Assembly (NCBI GenBank): GCA_949372655.1
Contig: CASIAI010000001.1
Location: 423,510-487,509 of the forward strand
Length of the DNA stretch: 64,000 nucleotides
Direction: 5' to 3'
From: Candidatus Poseidoniaceae archaeon
Lineage (GTDB): Archaea; Thermoplasmatota; Poseidoniia; Poseidoniales; Poseidoniaceae
Of this stretch, positions 41,001 through 48,855 are shown in pieces. The position numbers and the translations under genes are program-made. The notes below the pieces were generated by a model. It saw only the letters and a list, made by a program, of their open reading frames with translations. It did not search any database and was not told the DNA's origin. Every line of letters starts with the position of its first letter. Within the stretch, counting starts at the first letter, position 1.

Positions 41001-41715
41001 CAATATTAGACGGAAGAATCACCCCTCTTTGCGAAGACATATTTTCTGGGTCCGGCCATTCTCCTTGCCCTTGGATAATTCTTTCTCCATACCTGCTTGC
41101 TAATTCTCCATCGAAGGCTTGTGGGCCCATTAATCGTATAGAGCGCATATCAGAAATTGGTGGGCCTCCTTCATCAAGTTCAGGATAATTGAAAGTAACA
41201 TTAAGCCAATATGGATTTTCATCATCTGAAATCGACCTCATTTCGAGTGGTTGTGCAAAAACGAAATCTTCATTAAAAAATCCACCACTATGAATTCCTT
41301 GTCGCCCAAATATAAGAGCGCAGTCACTTAGTTCTTCAGAATAAGATTCCATCAATTCACTACAGACATTTTGCATAGTAGTTGTATTATTTGACCAACC
41401 TTTAGCTCCTTCAACAGGTTCTCTAGCATACTCTACTTTAGCATCGATGGGTTCACCGCTCAAGGATTCATCAAAGAAAATCTGTGAAAGTCCTACACCA
41501 TATGACAATACGGTAGTGATTACCAATGATGCAAGAAATACCCCTGCTACAACAGCAAGTCCTCTCTCTCTACCACGCCATGCGCTTTGAGAGGCGAGCC
41601 TTACATTTTCAGGAGCATCACGAACTCTTCTACGCCATCTTTCCATGAAATTGACTTTAGGGATTTCATCTACTGAGAAAGCATCGAAGTCTTTCTGTTC
41701 AGGTTTTGAATTCAT
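38083..41715 (-). CDS. Giant FtsX/MacB-type ABC permease with internal pentapeptide-repeat domain
   Basis: 1210 aa; FtsX-like TM segments mid-protein and at the C-terminus (LNQRKKELAVLQAIGASPNQILRL); flanked by two ABC ATPases. Confidence 0.85.
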   Translation of the reverse strand: MNSKPEQKDFDAFSVDEIPKVNFMERWRRRVRDAPENVRLASQSAWRGRERGLAVVAGVFLASLVITTVLSYGVGLSQIFFDESLSGEPIDAKVEYAREPVEGAKGWSNNTTTMQNVCSELMESYSEELSDCALIFGRQGIHSGGFFNEDFVFAQPLEMRSISDDENPYWLNVTFNYPELDEGGPPISDMRSIRLMGPQAFDGELASRYGERIIQGQGEWPDPENMSSQRGVILPSNIASQAKAEVGDVLEAVEFVYVVDSEFFDTGGVELVESCPGVASASPNGKIYCRQSIIMTNMTVVGIYQPWDLGNPTLGPNPIFTTWTALSEGERATLMDYDHMYLGLTIDRSQLPTTSTDDAQDWLNVLKSDIMSENYTSEGVDLFYTDIVGGTIIFLNIFLGLIQIFDYIIMVPIVVMSLAVLVYGLILSLEQRRKEISIHRVIGANSSGLQGMVLLELAVFSTVAWIAGYLLAMFSVPVVLSAVGFMEFRTGEYDIDPALSFGATMFTALSTLGLALLFGRKRSQKFIELEIEEGVKSFIQENEPKRWLHWLCFLFGLVSVIDTWLEMNGSEDGIVSNFFFEGLLGIFGPFLLWIGGALLLGRIGAKGPKIMQLLFGRSPLLKDVKRGLKGSGSTESVNRLAVIMLLTLSIVTLAAVQGYTGTLVDERTVDATVGSDIQVTYENPQNQSQALSIFNEIYDGSATAIATTVPSILLKPSEGGDTLRTWVILDDSDEVLKWNEQSIPGTDVSDALDAYSNVGFTAGEDSSYTLKLAGSDGGKGDNLDDVLLEEGDKQFEILEFTWDEVSFRFVNSTDDIDPFELFLEYTELMNLDLSDVDFSGQDLSYRNLSRLDFSGANLSGANLQGSNLSESILVGTNLDNANLQDANLINTIIVELTEGSMIQANLSGANMAGLFGEVDFSQAILGNATCPDETMANDTECASGGSFIPTPLAAPIFADGVEVEFIVTPHNITLEYMGLHKYIPGISTTTIDSELIIGESAWRSLVGENRSSNHNSTTWIFQVDGVEDEDLETLGSNIEADSRVAGVIDWASEHKTVERNGGLIFGTPGLLSLQFVVASIAAVASSFVFLSLVLNQRKKELAVLQAIGASPNQILRLVLFEILSIIVVSMVLGLVLGIGLAFSFNGFFDVFGFIFGIFGGTSTSIRRELVYPWLQLGFVSLSVFAAVVMALLVTTRRALKSDLAMVLKGE
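38930..39231 (-). repeat. Pentapeptide repeats within the permease extracytoplasmic region
   Basis: LDLSDVDFSGQDLSYRNLSRLDFSGANLSGANLQGSNLSESILVGTNLDNANLQDANL...ANLSGANMAG. Confidence 0.9.
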
Positions 41716-42443
41716 TCTTCTTCACCTTCTAAATCATCTAGTCCCCAAGCACTTCGAATATCCGAAGCCTTGGTTTTTCCATCGGTTAGCAGTAACATTC
41801 TATCGGCATTAGAAGCAAGTTCAGGGTCGTGAGTAACCATTAGAATAGAAATAGGATTCTCTTCATTGTGGCACAGATCTTTGAAAAGTTGTAATACTTC
41901 TTTTCCACTTGCTATGTCTAAATTACCAGTAGGCTCATCAGCTAGTAGAAGAGGGCGATTTCCAGCAATCGCTCTAGCGATTGCAACTCTTTGTTGTTGA
42001 CCACCAGATAGTTGTTCAGGGATGTGGTGCATTCTATCACCGAGACCTACTCTTTCAAGAGCCTCTGCTGCTCTAACCTCTGCTTCTTTAGATTCTATTC
42101 CTGATAATTCAAGAGCCATTGCAACATTGTCCATGGCTGAAAGGTTATTCAATAAATGGAAGTCTTGGAAAATCCAGCCAACTAATTCTCGGCGGACATC
42201 AACAACACCAGAGGGCCCTTTTAGTCCATAATCTCGCGATTTTAGTGTGATTTTTCCTCCATCGCCAGGTAATAAACCCCCAATGATGTTTAGAAGTGTA
42301 GACTTACCACAACCTGACGGACCCATCAAAGCAACAAGTTCTCCATTCTTCATTTCCATATCTATTCCTTTCAAGACTTTGAGTTTATTAGAACCCATCC
42401 CAAAGGACTTTGTTAGGCCATCAATTTTTAGCATTACAACCAC
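41712..42443 (-). CDS. LolD/MacB-type ABC transporter ATPase
   Basis: GPSGCGKST, LSGGQQQRVAIARAIAG, LLLADEPTGNLD. Confidence 0.93.
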   Translation of the reverse strand: MVVMLKIDGLTKSFGMGSNKLKVLKGIDMEMKNGELVALMGPSGCGKSTLLNIIGGLLPGDGGKITLKSRDYGLKGPSGVVDVRRELVGWIFQDFHLLNNLSAMDNVAMALELSGIESKEAEVRAAEALERVGLGDRMHHIPEQLSGGQQQRVAIARAIAGNRPLLLADEPTGNLDIASGKEVLQLFKDLCHNEENPISILMVTHDPELASNADRMLLLTDGKTKASDIRSAWGLDDLEGEEE

Positions 42444-42491
42444 TATATTCTATGGCTCAAGTTTTGTTATTTATATCCATGTTTAGAATGG

Positions 42492-43442
42492 TTACTTGAG
42501 AGCATTATTCATTCGATGATGAAATAAGGGGGGGATTAAGGCCGTCCAGAACATTATATAATATCCATTAGGTAATTGTGGGGCTTCATCATGCATCTGT
42601 AAGTTATGGTATGGACTACTAGATTTAAGATGATGAGATGGATGAAGTGGTAGTTCCATCAAAGTCCACCTAGACCAGCGATGGCGACTTTCCCATGCAT
42701 GAGTTGCATTTGCTCTTTCATCCATACCTCTTGATAGACCATAATGCTGTAAATAATTAACAAACTCGAGAAGAAAAATTGCTATTATGGACTGTACAAG
42801 AAAAGCTAAAAATAAATCCATAGAAAATAATAATAAAATAGCCAATACTAATGCTTCAATAAAAAAAGATATCTTGACATCTTTTGGCCTTGCTCGATAA
42901 GCCCCGATTACTTGCAGCGGTATTGTACGAATGAAATGAGAGTAAATACTTCGACCTAACGGAGCGGATGTTGGGTCTACTGAGCGAGCCCAATGCTTGT
43001 GATGGGTGTGGTTGTGTTCAACAGTGAAATGTAGATAATTAACACATAAAAGATCTAGCCTAGCAAGCCACCAACTGAAAGACTTCGGCTTTCTATGGCC
43101 AAGTTCATGAGCCGTAATTATACCAGAAGCCCCTGAACTTAATCCTACAGAAAGGACACCTAGAATCATAAAATTATCAAATGGGGTTGTTAATAATTTC
43201 CAAAACAAAATACCAATTATAACGGGAACTAGTAAACCATGAATATGAATAATTAAATCAAATTGAAACCTACTACTAGGTAGACCAATCTTCTCACTCT
43301 TACCAGCGAATATATCAATCAATGGATAGATGATCAGTGCAAGGAAAATAGTAGAACCCATCCACCAGTTACCAAGTAGTAGTCCAGCAATTGTGACAAG
43401 CGGAGTCAGCAATCCCAAAGTGTGTGGAAGCCACCGACGCAT
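42492..43442 (-). CDS. AlkB-like / membrane fatty-acid desaturase-superfamily di-iron monooxygenase
   Basis: HELGHR, VEHNHTHHKHWARSVDPTSAP, NYLQHYGL, LHPSHHLKSSSPYHNL histidine boxes in a polytopic protein. Confidence 0.8.
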   Translation of the reverse strand: MRRWLPHTLGLLTPLVTIAGLLLGNWWMGSTIFLALIIYPLIDIFAGKSEKIGLPSSRFQFDLIIHIHGLLVPVIIGILFWKLLTTPFDNFMILGVLSVGLSSGASGIITAHELGHRKPKSFSWWLARLDLLCVNYLHFTVEHNHTHHKHWARSVDPTSAPLGRSIYSHFIRTIPLQVIGAYRARPKDVKISFFIEALVLAILLLFSMDLFLAFLVQSIIAIFLLEFVNYLQHYGLSRGMDERANATHAWESRHRWSRWTLMELPLHPSHHLKSSSPYHNLQMHDEAPQLPNGYYIMFWTALIPPLFHHRMNNALK

Positions 43443-43478
43443 AGACTGCTATCGAGGGGGGCATTAAGGAACTTAGCA

Positions 43479-43604
43479 TTACTCGGATTTAGATTTGCGG
43501 TTAAAAAACCTAAAAATCCATGACGGGGAAAAGTTGATCCCATTACGATATTCTTGTGACTCCATGACGGAATCGACATATGATTCTAGATAACTATCCA
43601 TCAT
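43479..43604 (-). CDS. 41-aa microprotein B (not in ORF track)
   Basis: MMDSYLESYVDSVMESQEYRNGINFSPSWIFRFFNRKSKSE*; start overlaps upstream microprotein stop (ATGA); paralogous N-terminus. Confidence 0.6.
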   Translation of the reverse strand: MMDSYLESYVDSVMESQEYRNGINFSPSWIFRFFNRKSKSE

Positions 43605-43762
43605 TCATCACTCCTGATACCGTACATCCCACGAGAATCGGGAGATGCTCTAAAATCGGCCATAGATTGAATCACAGCATCAATCCAATCCGAAAATATT
43701 CCATTTCGATATACTTGTTTTTCCATTACTTGTTCTACAAAACTTTCTAATTCATTATCCAT
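43601..43762 (-). CDS. 53-aa microprotein A (not in ORF track)
   Basis: MDNELESFVEQVMEKQVYRNGIFSDWIDAVIQSMADFRASPDSRGMYGIRSDE*; shares LES[FY]Vxx VMExQxYRNGI with microprotein B. Confidence 0.6.
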   Translation of the reverse strand: MDNELESFVEQVMEKQVYRNGIFSDWIDAVIQSMADFRASPDSRGMYGIRSDE

Positions 43763-43874
43763 ATGTGTCGCCTCGTTTATTGTTACTTGCTTCAGTGTAA
43801 ATTAAGCATCCAACCTATATTAATAAGTGGTAATAAAGCCAACACAAAGGTGTAATAAATAAACTAAGTGTTTT

Positions 43875-44933
43875 TTAGAATACCTTTTTATCTGCACTCA
43901 TATTACTGAATACTAGCATATTTAGTAAGATCTCACCAAAGTCACGCGCATAAGCACACAGTCTTCTAACCGATTCCGAAAGGCTGAGGTCGAATGCCAT
44001 CCACTCATTATGTCTATGATTATCGAGAAGGTCTTTTTCATGGCTTTTCAATATCTGTTGACATTGTTTCAATTCTCCGCGCGCTATTTCAATTCTTGTT
44101 GAATCTCTGGTTCTAATATTGATCATCAATTCTTTCAAAGCCAACTGCCATTTGGGAAGTTGCTCTAATGGGGCCATATCAATCATATTGGTGGTCAAAC
44201 TTGGATTGAGCTTTACTAATTCCGAGAGAGTGAAGGCATGGTCCATCATTCGCTCTAAAGAACGTGCTAAATTAGCAAACTCTACAGCTTGCGTCCTACT
44301 CAGATTTAGACTAGATGCGACTTTATGTGAGTCAAGTGAAATCCTAACTTGTCTTTCTATGAGATATAGTAGCGCATCCACCTCATTTTCACGGTCTGCT
44401 GCATCTTCAATGAATTCTTTACCTTCTCCCTCAAAAACAGATAATAAGTCTCTTATCAATGAGGTCAAAAGAAGGTACATCCTATTCAAACTAGCATGAA
44501 TCGGCATATCTCCTGGATTCAATAAACATTTTAAAATCAATAAATCATCCATTTCTTCAAATATTTCGAACCCTCTTGTATTTCTCAAAAAACGACGGAT
44601 TTGAAGGTTTGACTGACGGCTTTCCCCTGCCTTGACTTCTATATGAATTAGGTCGGCCCCTGAAATGTAGGCTCCCATCAAATGGTCAAATAAACTATTT
44701 TCGGGCAACTTATTCATTGAAAAAAATACACTTTTCTGTAAGACCTCTACAGCATCTAAAGGAGTTATTCGCAATGCTCCGCTAGGACGCCAGTCTATTT
44801 TCAGAACATCTCTAGAATTGAGTTTGTGTTGAACAACCCACGGTTTAGGAAGACTGAGTGTGAAGGTGCTGCCTCCTGTACTTTGCAATCTTCTAACATC
44901 TTGTCCACCTGGGCCTATTGACATAATATTCAT
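43875..44933 (-). CDS. PhoU-like phosphate uptake regulator with N-terminal AbrB/SpoVT-like domain
   Basis: RRLQSTGGSTFTLSLPKPWVVQHKLNSRDVLKI (archaeal PhoU N-terminal DNA-binding fold) and helical PhoU repeats. Confidence 0.85.
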   Translation of the reverse strand: MNIMSIGPGGQDVRRLQSTGGSTFTLSLPKPWVVQHKLNSRDVLKIDWRPSGALRITPLDAVEVLQKSVFFSMNKLPENSLFDHLMGAYISGADLIHIEVKAGESRQSNLQIRRFLRNTRGFEIFEEMDDLLILKCLLNPGDMPIHASLNRMYLLLTSLIRDLLSVFEGEGKEFIEDAADRENEVDALLYLIERQVRISLDSHKVASSLNLSRTQAVEFANLARSLERMMDHAFTLSELVKLNPSLTTNMIDMAPLEQLPKWQLALKELMINIRTRDSTRIEIARGELKQCQQILKSHEKDLLDNHRHNEWMAFDLSLSESVRRLCAYARDFGEILLNMLVFSNMSADKKVF

Positions 44934-45005
44934 TACTCCCTGTAAATAGTACTATATAGATTATATCTAAGTTAAGTAATATACTTATTGTTGATAGAGC
45001 ATAAT

Positions 45006-47135
45006 ATGGAAGCTACAACTTTGATTCTAATCGGCTTAGCCTTAGTAGTATGTGCATACATGGCTTGGAATATCGGTGCTAATGATGTTGCTAATGCAAT
45101 GGGTACATCAGTTGGTTCCCGTGCACTGACTCTAAAACAAGCCGTCATTATCGCTGCAATATTCGAATTCTGCGGTGCTTTCTTCGCTGGTGATGCTGTA
45201 ACGGATACTGTCCGTAAAGGAATATTAGCAGTGGATTTTTCTGCTGATTATGTAGACGAAGAATTTTCACAAGATTTGGCATTTGGCTTCATTGCAGCAA
45301 TGATGGCTGCTGCAACTTGGCTAACTGTAGCCACTAGATTTGGCCTACCTGTATCAACTACCCACTCAATTATTGGAGGGATTCTGGGTGTAGGACTAGT
45401 TCTTGAAGTGAAGCATCCTGATGCTGGTGGCCTCATCGATTGGGATGTCGTTGGTAAAGTTGTGATGTCATGGGTTGCAAGTCCGTTAATGGGCGCTCTA
45501 CTCGCTTTCTTCTCTTATATGTTAATCAAGAAAACTATTCTTGATTCTGAAACGCCAATTCAAAGATCTAAATGGTTGGCTCCGATTCTAGCATTCCCAA
45601 CATTCTTTATTTTGGGACTTGCCCTACAATTTAAGGCTCTGAAAGGATTCTTCGGAAAGGCTGAATCCAATGGTTGGATTTCAGATAAATATGACTGGTT
45701 ACCAGTAAAAGAAGATGGTGTGTTCAATCCATTTGCGGATAATGCCTGGTTTCCAATTAATTCTCTAATTTTGGCTGCAATCATCGGAATAATTGCAAGT
45801 ATGTGCCTTTATCTAGTACTTAAGAAAACCAATATCGAAGAAGAACACCGTGGCTTTAGAGGGGTAGAAAGAATATTTGTTTGGTTACAAATTATTACTG
45901 CAGCTTATGTTGCATTCGCGCACGGAGCAAACGACCGTTCTAATGCTATTGGCCCTATGGCAGCCGTTTGGCAAGTTCTTTCTTCAGATAGCCAACAATT
46001 ACTAGACAAGGCACCCATTCCTATTTGGCTAATTTTACTTGGTTCTGCTGGTATAGCCATAGGTGTAATGACCTGGGGTTGGAGAGTTATGGAAACCATT
46101 GGTAAGAAGATTACCGATATTACCCCCACACGTGGTTTTGCTGCAGAATTTGGTGCCGCTACTACAATTCTAATTTTCTCAATGCCTTTCCTAGCGGTGC
46201 CTGTTTCGACAACCCATACCTTGGTTGGCGCAGTTGTAGGAGTTGGCCTAGCAGGTGGAGCGAAAGCAGTAGACTTCAGAGTATTTGGTAAAATTGCTAT
46301 GTCCTGGGTTGCAAGTGTACCTGTAGCAGCCTTTGGCGCTGTGGTACTATTCGTTGCATCTGGTGGAGAGGACTTGAACATGATAGTACTCTTACCTCTC
46401 TCCTTCATAGCCGTAGGATTGGCAATCTGGAAGAGTGGAAATGAAATACATGTTGAAGAGGCTCTTTCTGATGTTGGAGGAAAGGGTCATTCTGTAACTC
46501 CATTCGAATTATTCCACCAACATGCACAAGAAGTGGAGAAGACTGTTGAACATATGCTGGATGCGGTAAATCAAGCATGTGACGGCGAAGACTCTTCTGA
46601 ATCTGTACAGAATACTATTGATGCGGAACTGGAAGCGGATAATGTCAAATCAGAAATTAGAAAGATGGCTCTTAATGATATGAGGTTTGGTCTGCATGTA
46701 AGTTTAGATGACTTCCTCTACATGGTCACTAGGCAGGATAGAATCGCAGACTATGCTCAAAATGTTGCTGAACAAATTAAGTTTAGACCATTATTTGATG
46801 ATGAAAAAGCCAAACAACTGCTCAAAGGAATGGCTAAATCTGTGGCTGAAACTGTCGCTAAATATGAAGATACAGTTGAAGCACTGCGTGATTTCACCAT
46901 ATCTGGACAAACCAAGGCTGCAGAAATAAAATTAGCAGAATTGATCCGTGAAGTAAATATCAAAGAGCATGAAGCTGATATGGTTGAAGCAGAGGCTGCT
47001 GGTTATGTATTCTCTAATGGTGATGACCAACCGTTGGCTGCAATGCACATGTATAGAGTTCTGCAAAGGCTTGATGATGTTGCTAATGCTTGTGAAAAGG
47101 CAGCAAATGCTTTCTTACCAATTCTCAATAAGTAA
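45006..47135 (+). CDS. PiT-family phosphate transporter with C-terminal DUF47/PhoU-like domain
   Basis: NIGANDVANAMGTSVGSRALT, AFAHGANDRSNAIGP, PVSTTHTLVGAVVGVG; C-terminal helical DUF47-like region. ATG at 45006. Confidence 0.92.
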   Translation: MEATTLILIGLALVVCAYMAWNIGANDVANAMGTSVGSRALTLKQAVIIAAIFEFCGAFFAGDAVTDTVRKGILAVDFSADYVDEEFSQDLAFGFIAAMMAAATWLTVATRFGLPVSTTHSIIGGILGVGLVLEVKHPDAGGLIDWDVVGKVVMSWVASPLMGALLAFFSYMLIKKTILDSETPIQRSKWLAPILAFPTFFILGLALQFKALKGFFGKAESNGWISDKYDWLPVKEDGVFNPFADNAWFPINSLILAAIIGIIASMCLYLVLKKTNIEEEHRGFRGVERIFVWLQIITAAYVAFAHGANDRSNAIGPMAAVWQVLSSDSQQLLDKAPIPIWLILLGSAGIAIGVMTWGWRVMETIGKKITDITPTRGFAAEFGAATTILIFSMPFLAVPVSTTHTLVGAVVGVGLAGGAKAVDFRVFGKIAMSWVASVPVAAFGAVVLFVASGGEDLNMIVLLPLSFIAVGLAIWKSGNEIHVEEALSDVGGKGHSVTPFELFHQHAQEVEKTVEHMLDAVNQACDGEDSSESVQNTIDAELEADNVKSEIRKMALNDMRFGLHVSLDDFLYMVTRQDRIADYAQNVAEQIKFRPLFDDEKAKQLLKGMAKSVAETVAKYEDTVEALRDFTISGQTKAAEIKLAELIREVNIKEHEADMVEAEAAGYVFSNGDDQPLAAMHMYRVLQRLDDVANACEKAANAFLPILNK

Positions 47136-47236
47136 GCGCGCCATTGATAATCAGGAAGGATTTCGGATGTATGTCCGAGCCTAACCCAACCCCACATGCG
47201 TGGAACAGTGGCTGACGGCTCAGGAGCGTGAACTCA
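47136..47236 (+). other. Candidate structured 5' leader/ncRNA upstream of the TYW1 gene
   Basis: GC-rich relative to neighbouring intergenic DNA; hairpins TCGGA-tgtatg-TCCGA (47163-47178) and CCAC-atgc-GTGG (47192-47203); alternative pairing GAGCC/GGCTC. Confidence 0.3.
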
Positions 47237-48244
47237 ATGGGTATGGATTTAGCATTAAAGGCAAAATTACAGAAGCAAAGATATCATATTGTTGGCGAAC
47301 ATGGCGGGGTGAAAACTTGCCATTGGACTAAAGAATCACTGCTAAGAGATAGACAATGCTACAAAGGAAAATTCTACGGAATTCAAAGTCATAATTGTAT
47401 GCAAACTTCACCTGTTGTCGACCAGTGTAATCTGGCTTGTACCTACTGTTGGAGAGAACCGCACATGGATACTCTAGAATTGACTGACCAAGACCCTATG
47501 GAATTACTGTATGAATCGGTAAGAGCACAACGTCGGCTTCTTTCTGGATTTGGTGGAAACCCTAAAGTTCCAAGAGAAAAGTGGCTTGATGCTCAAAACC
47601 CGAAACACGTGGCAATATCTCTAAATGGAGAACCCACTCTTTACACAAGACTCGGGGAATATATGGATTTGTGCCACAAACATGGGATGACTACAATGCT
47701 AGTTACCAATGGAACATTCCCTAAAGTTTTAGAAAAGCTTGATACTTTACCTACTCAACTTTATGTTTCTGTAGATGCGCCCAATAAGGAGGTTTTCGAT
47801 AATGTATGTAAACCAAAATGGAATACTAGAGCTTGGGAACAATTTGAGAAAACTATAGATTTGCTTCCATCTTTAGATACCCGAATTGTTTGCCGCCATA
47901 CATTGATGAAAGGCATCAATATGAGTGATAAACACATAGAGCAATTTGCTGCCCTTGACAACAGAGCAGACCCTGACTTTATTGAAAATAAAGGGTATGT
48001 TTTTGTCGGCCATAGCAGAGAAAACTTGAGTGCAGAAAATATGCCAAGTCATGATGATATAATGGACTTCTCGGCAAAGATTGCTCCACTTACTGGAAGG
48101 AAGATATTATCTGATTCAAAGCCTAGTCGAGTGGCTCTAGTAGGTCAGCAAATTACACCTATTCCAATTCCTGAAGCAACTATGTTTTTCCCTGATGATT
48201 TGGGCATTGCCCCGTCGGTTAAGCATCTTCCAATTATTCAGTAA
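47237..48244 (+). CDS. taw1: S-adenosylmethionine-dependent tRNA 4-demethylwyosine synthase
   Basis: Radical-SAM CNLACTYCWREP; TYW1-type SLNGEPTLYTRLGEYMDLCHKHGMTTMLVTNGT. GTG at 47228 is an alternative start. Confidence 0.92.
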   Translation: MGMDLALKAKLQKQRYHIVGEHGGVKTCHWTKESLLRDRQCYKGKFYGIQSHNCMQTSPVVDQCNLACTYCWREPHMDTLELTDQDPMELLYESVRAQRRLLSGFGGNPKVPREKWLDAQNPKHVAISLNGEPTLYTRLGEYMDLCHKHGMTTMLVTNGTFPKVLEKLDTLPTQLYVSVDAPNKEVFDNVCKPKWNTRAWEQFEKTIDLLPSLDTRIVCRHTLMKGINMSDKHIEQFAALDNRADPDFIENKGYVFVGHSRENLSAENMPSHDDIMDFSAKIAPLTGRKILSDSKPSRVALVGQQITPIPIPEATMFFPDDLGIAPSVKHLPIIQ

Positions 48245-48842
48245 TAGGAAAATAAACTGGCTCATCTGCTTGATGCCATTGCTTATTCTTCCTCATACAG
48301 ATAAGGAACTCATCGCTCTCTAGGTTCGATGATAACCAATCATGAATATTAGTCCAATCTTGTGCATCAAACCAATCTCTATCATGATTAGCAAATTGTC
48401 TAACAAAGGGAAATAATGCATCACTAAGAGATGTTTCAATATTATTTTGGCTAAGATAACTATCAAGGTCTTTTAGATAATTTGAAGCCTCTATTCTATG
48501 GTGTAAACTATCGGTATTTTCATAACGATTTGGATACTTATATCTATCAAGATGATACTTAAATTCATCATCGTTTCGAGAAATCCAATGGCTTTCAGTC
48601 TCTTCAAGTTGCCAATCTAGAACATATTGCATTATCTCTAGACTTTCTTCAATAACTGTTCCGTCGGGTAGAAATAGAACTGGAACGGTACCTTTTGGTG
48701 ATATCTCCATCATATGAGAAGGCCTGTCACGAAGAATTACCTCTCGATGTTCTACTTCAAATGAAGTTCTTACAATCGACATTCTCGCCCTCATGGCATA
48801 CGGGCATCTTCTAAAGCTGTACAGAATTGGTCTATCTGCCAT
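48234..48842 (-). CDS. Glutathione S-transferase-like (thioredoxin-fold N-domain) protein
   Basis: LYSFRRCPYAMRARMSI...PKGTVPVLFLPDGTVIEESLEIMQYV. Confidence 0.8.
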   Translation of the reverse strand: MADRPILYSFRRCPYAMRARMSIVRTSFEVEHREVILRDRPSHMMEISPKGTVPVLFLPDGTVIEESLEIMQYVLDWQLEETESHWISRNDDEFKYHLDRYKYPNRYENTDSLHHRIEASNYLKDLDSYLSQNNIETSLSDALFPFVRQFANHDRDWFDAQDWTNIHDWLSSNLESDEFLICMRKNKQWHQADEPVYFPITE

Positions 48843-48855
48843 AAAGAACTCTCCA

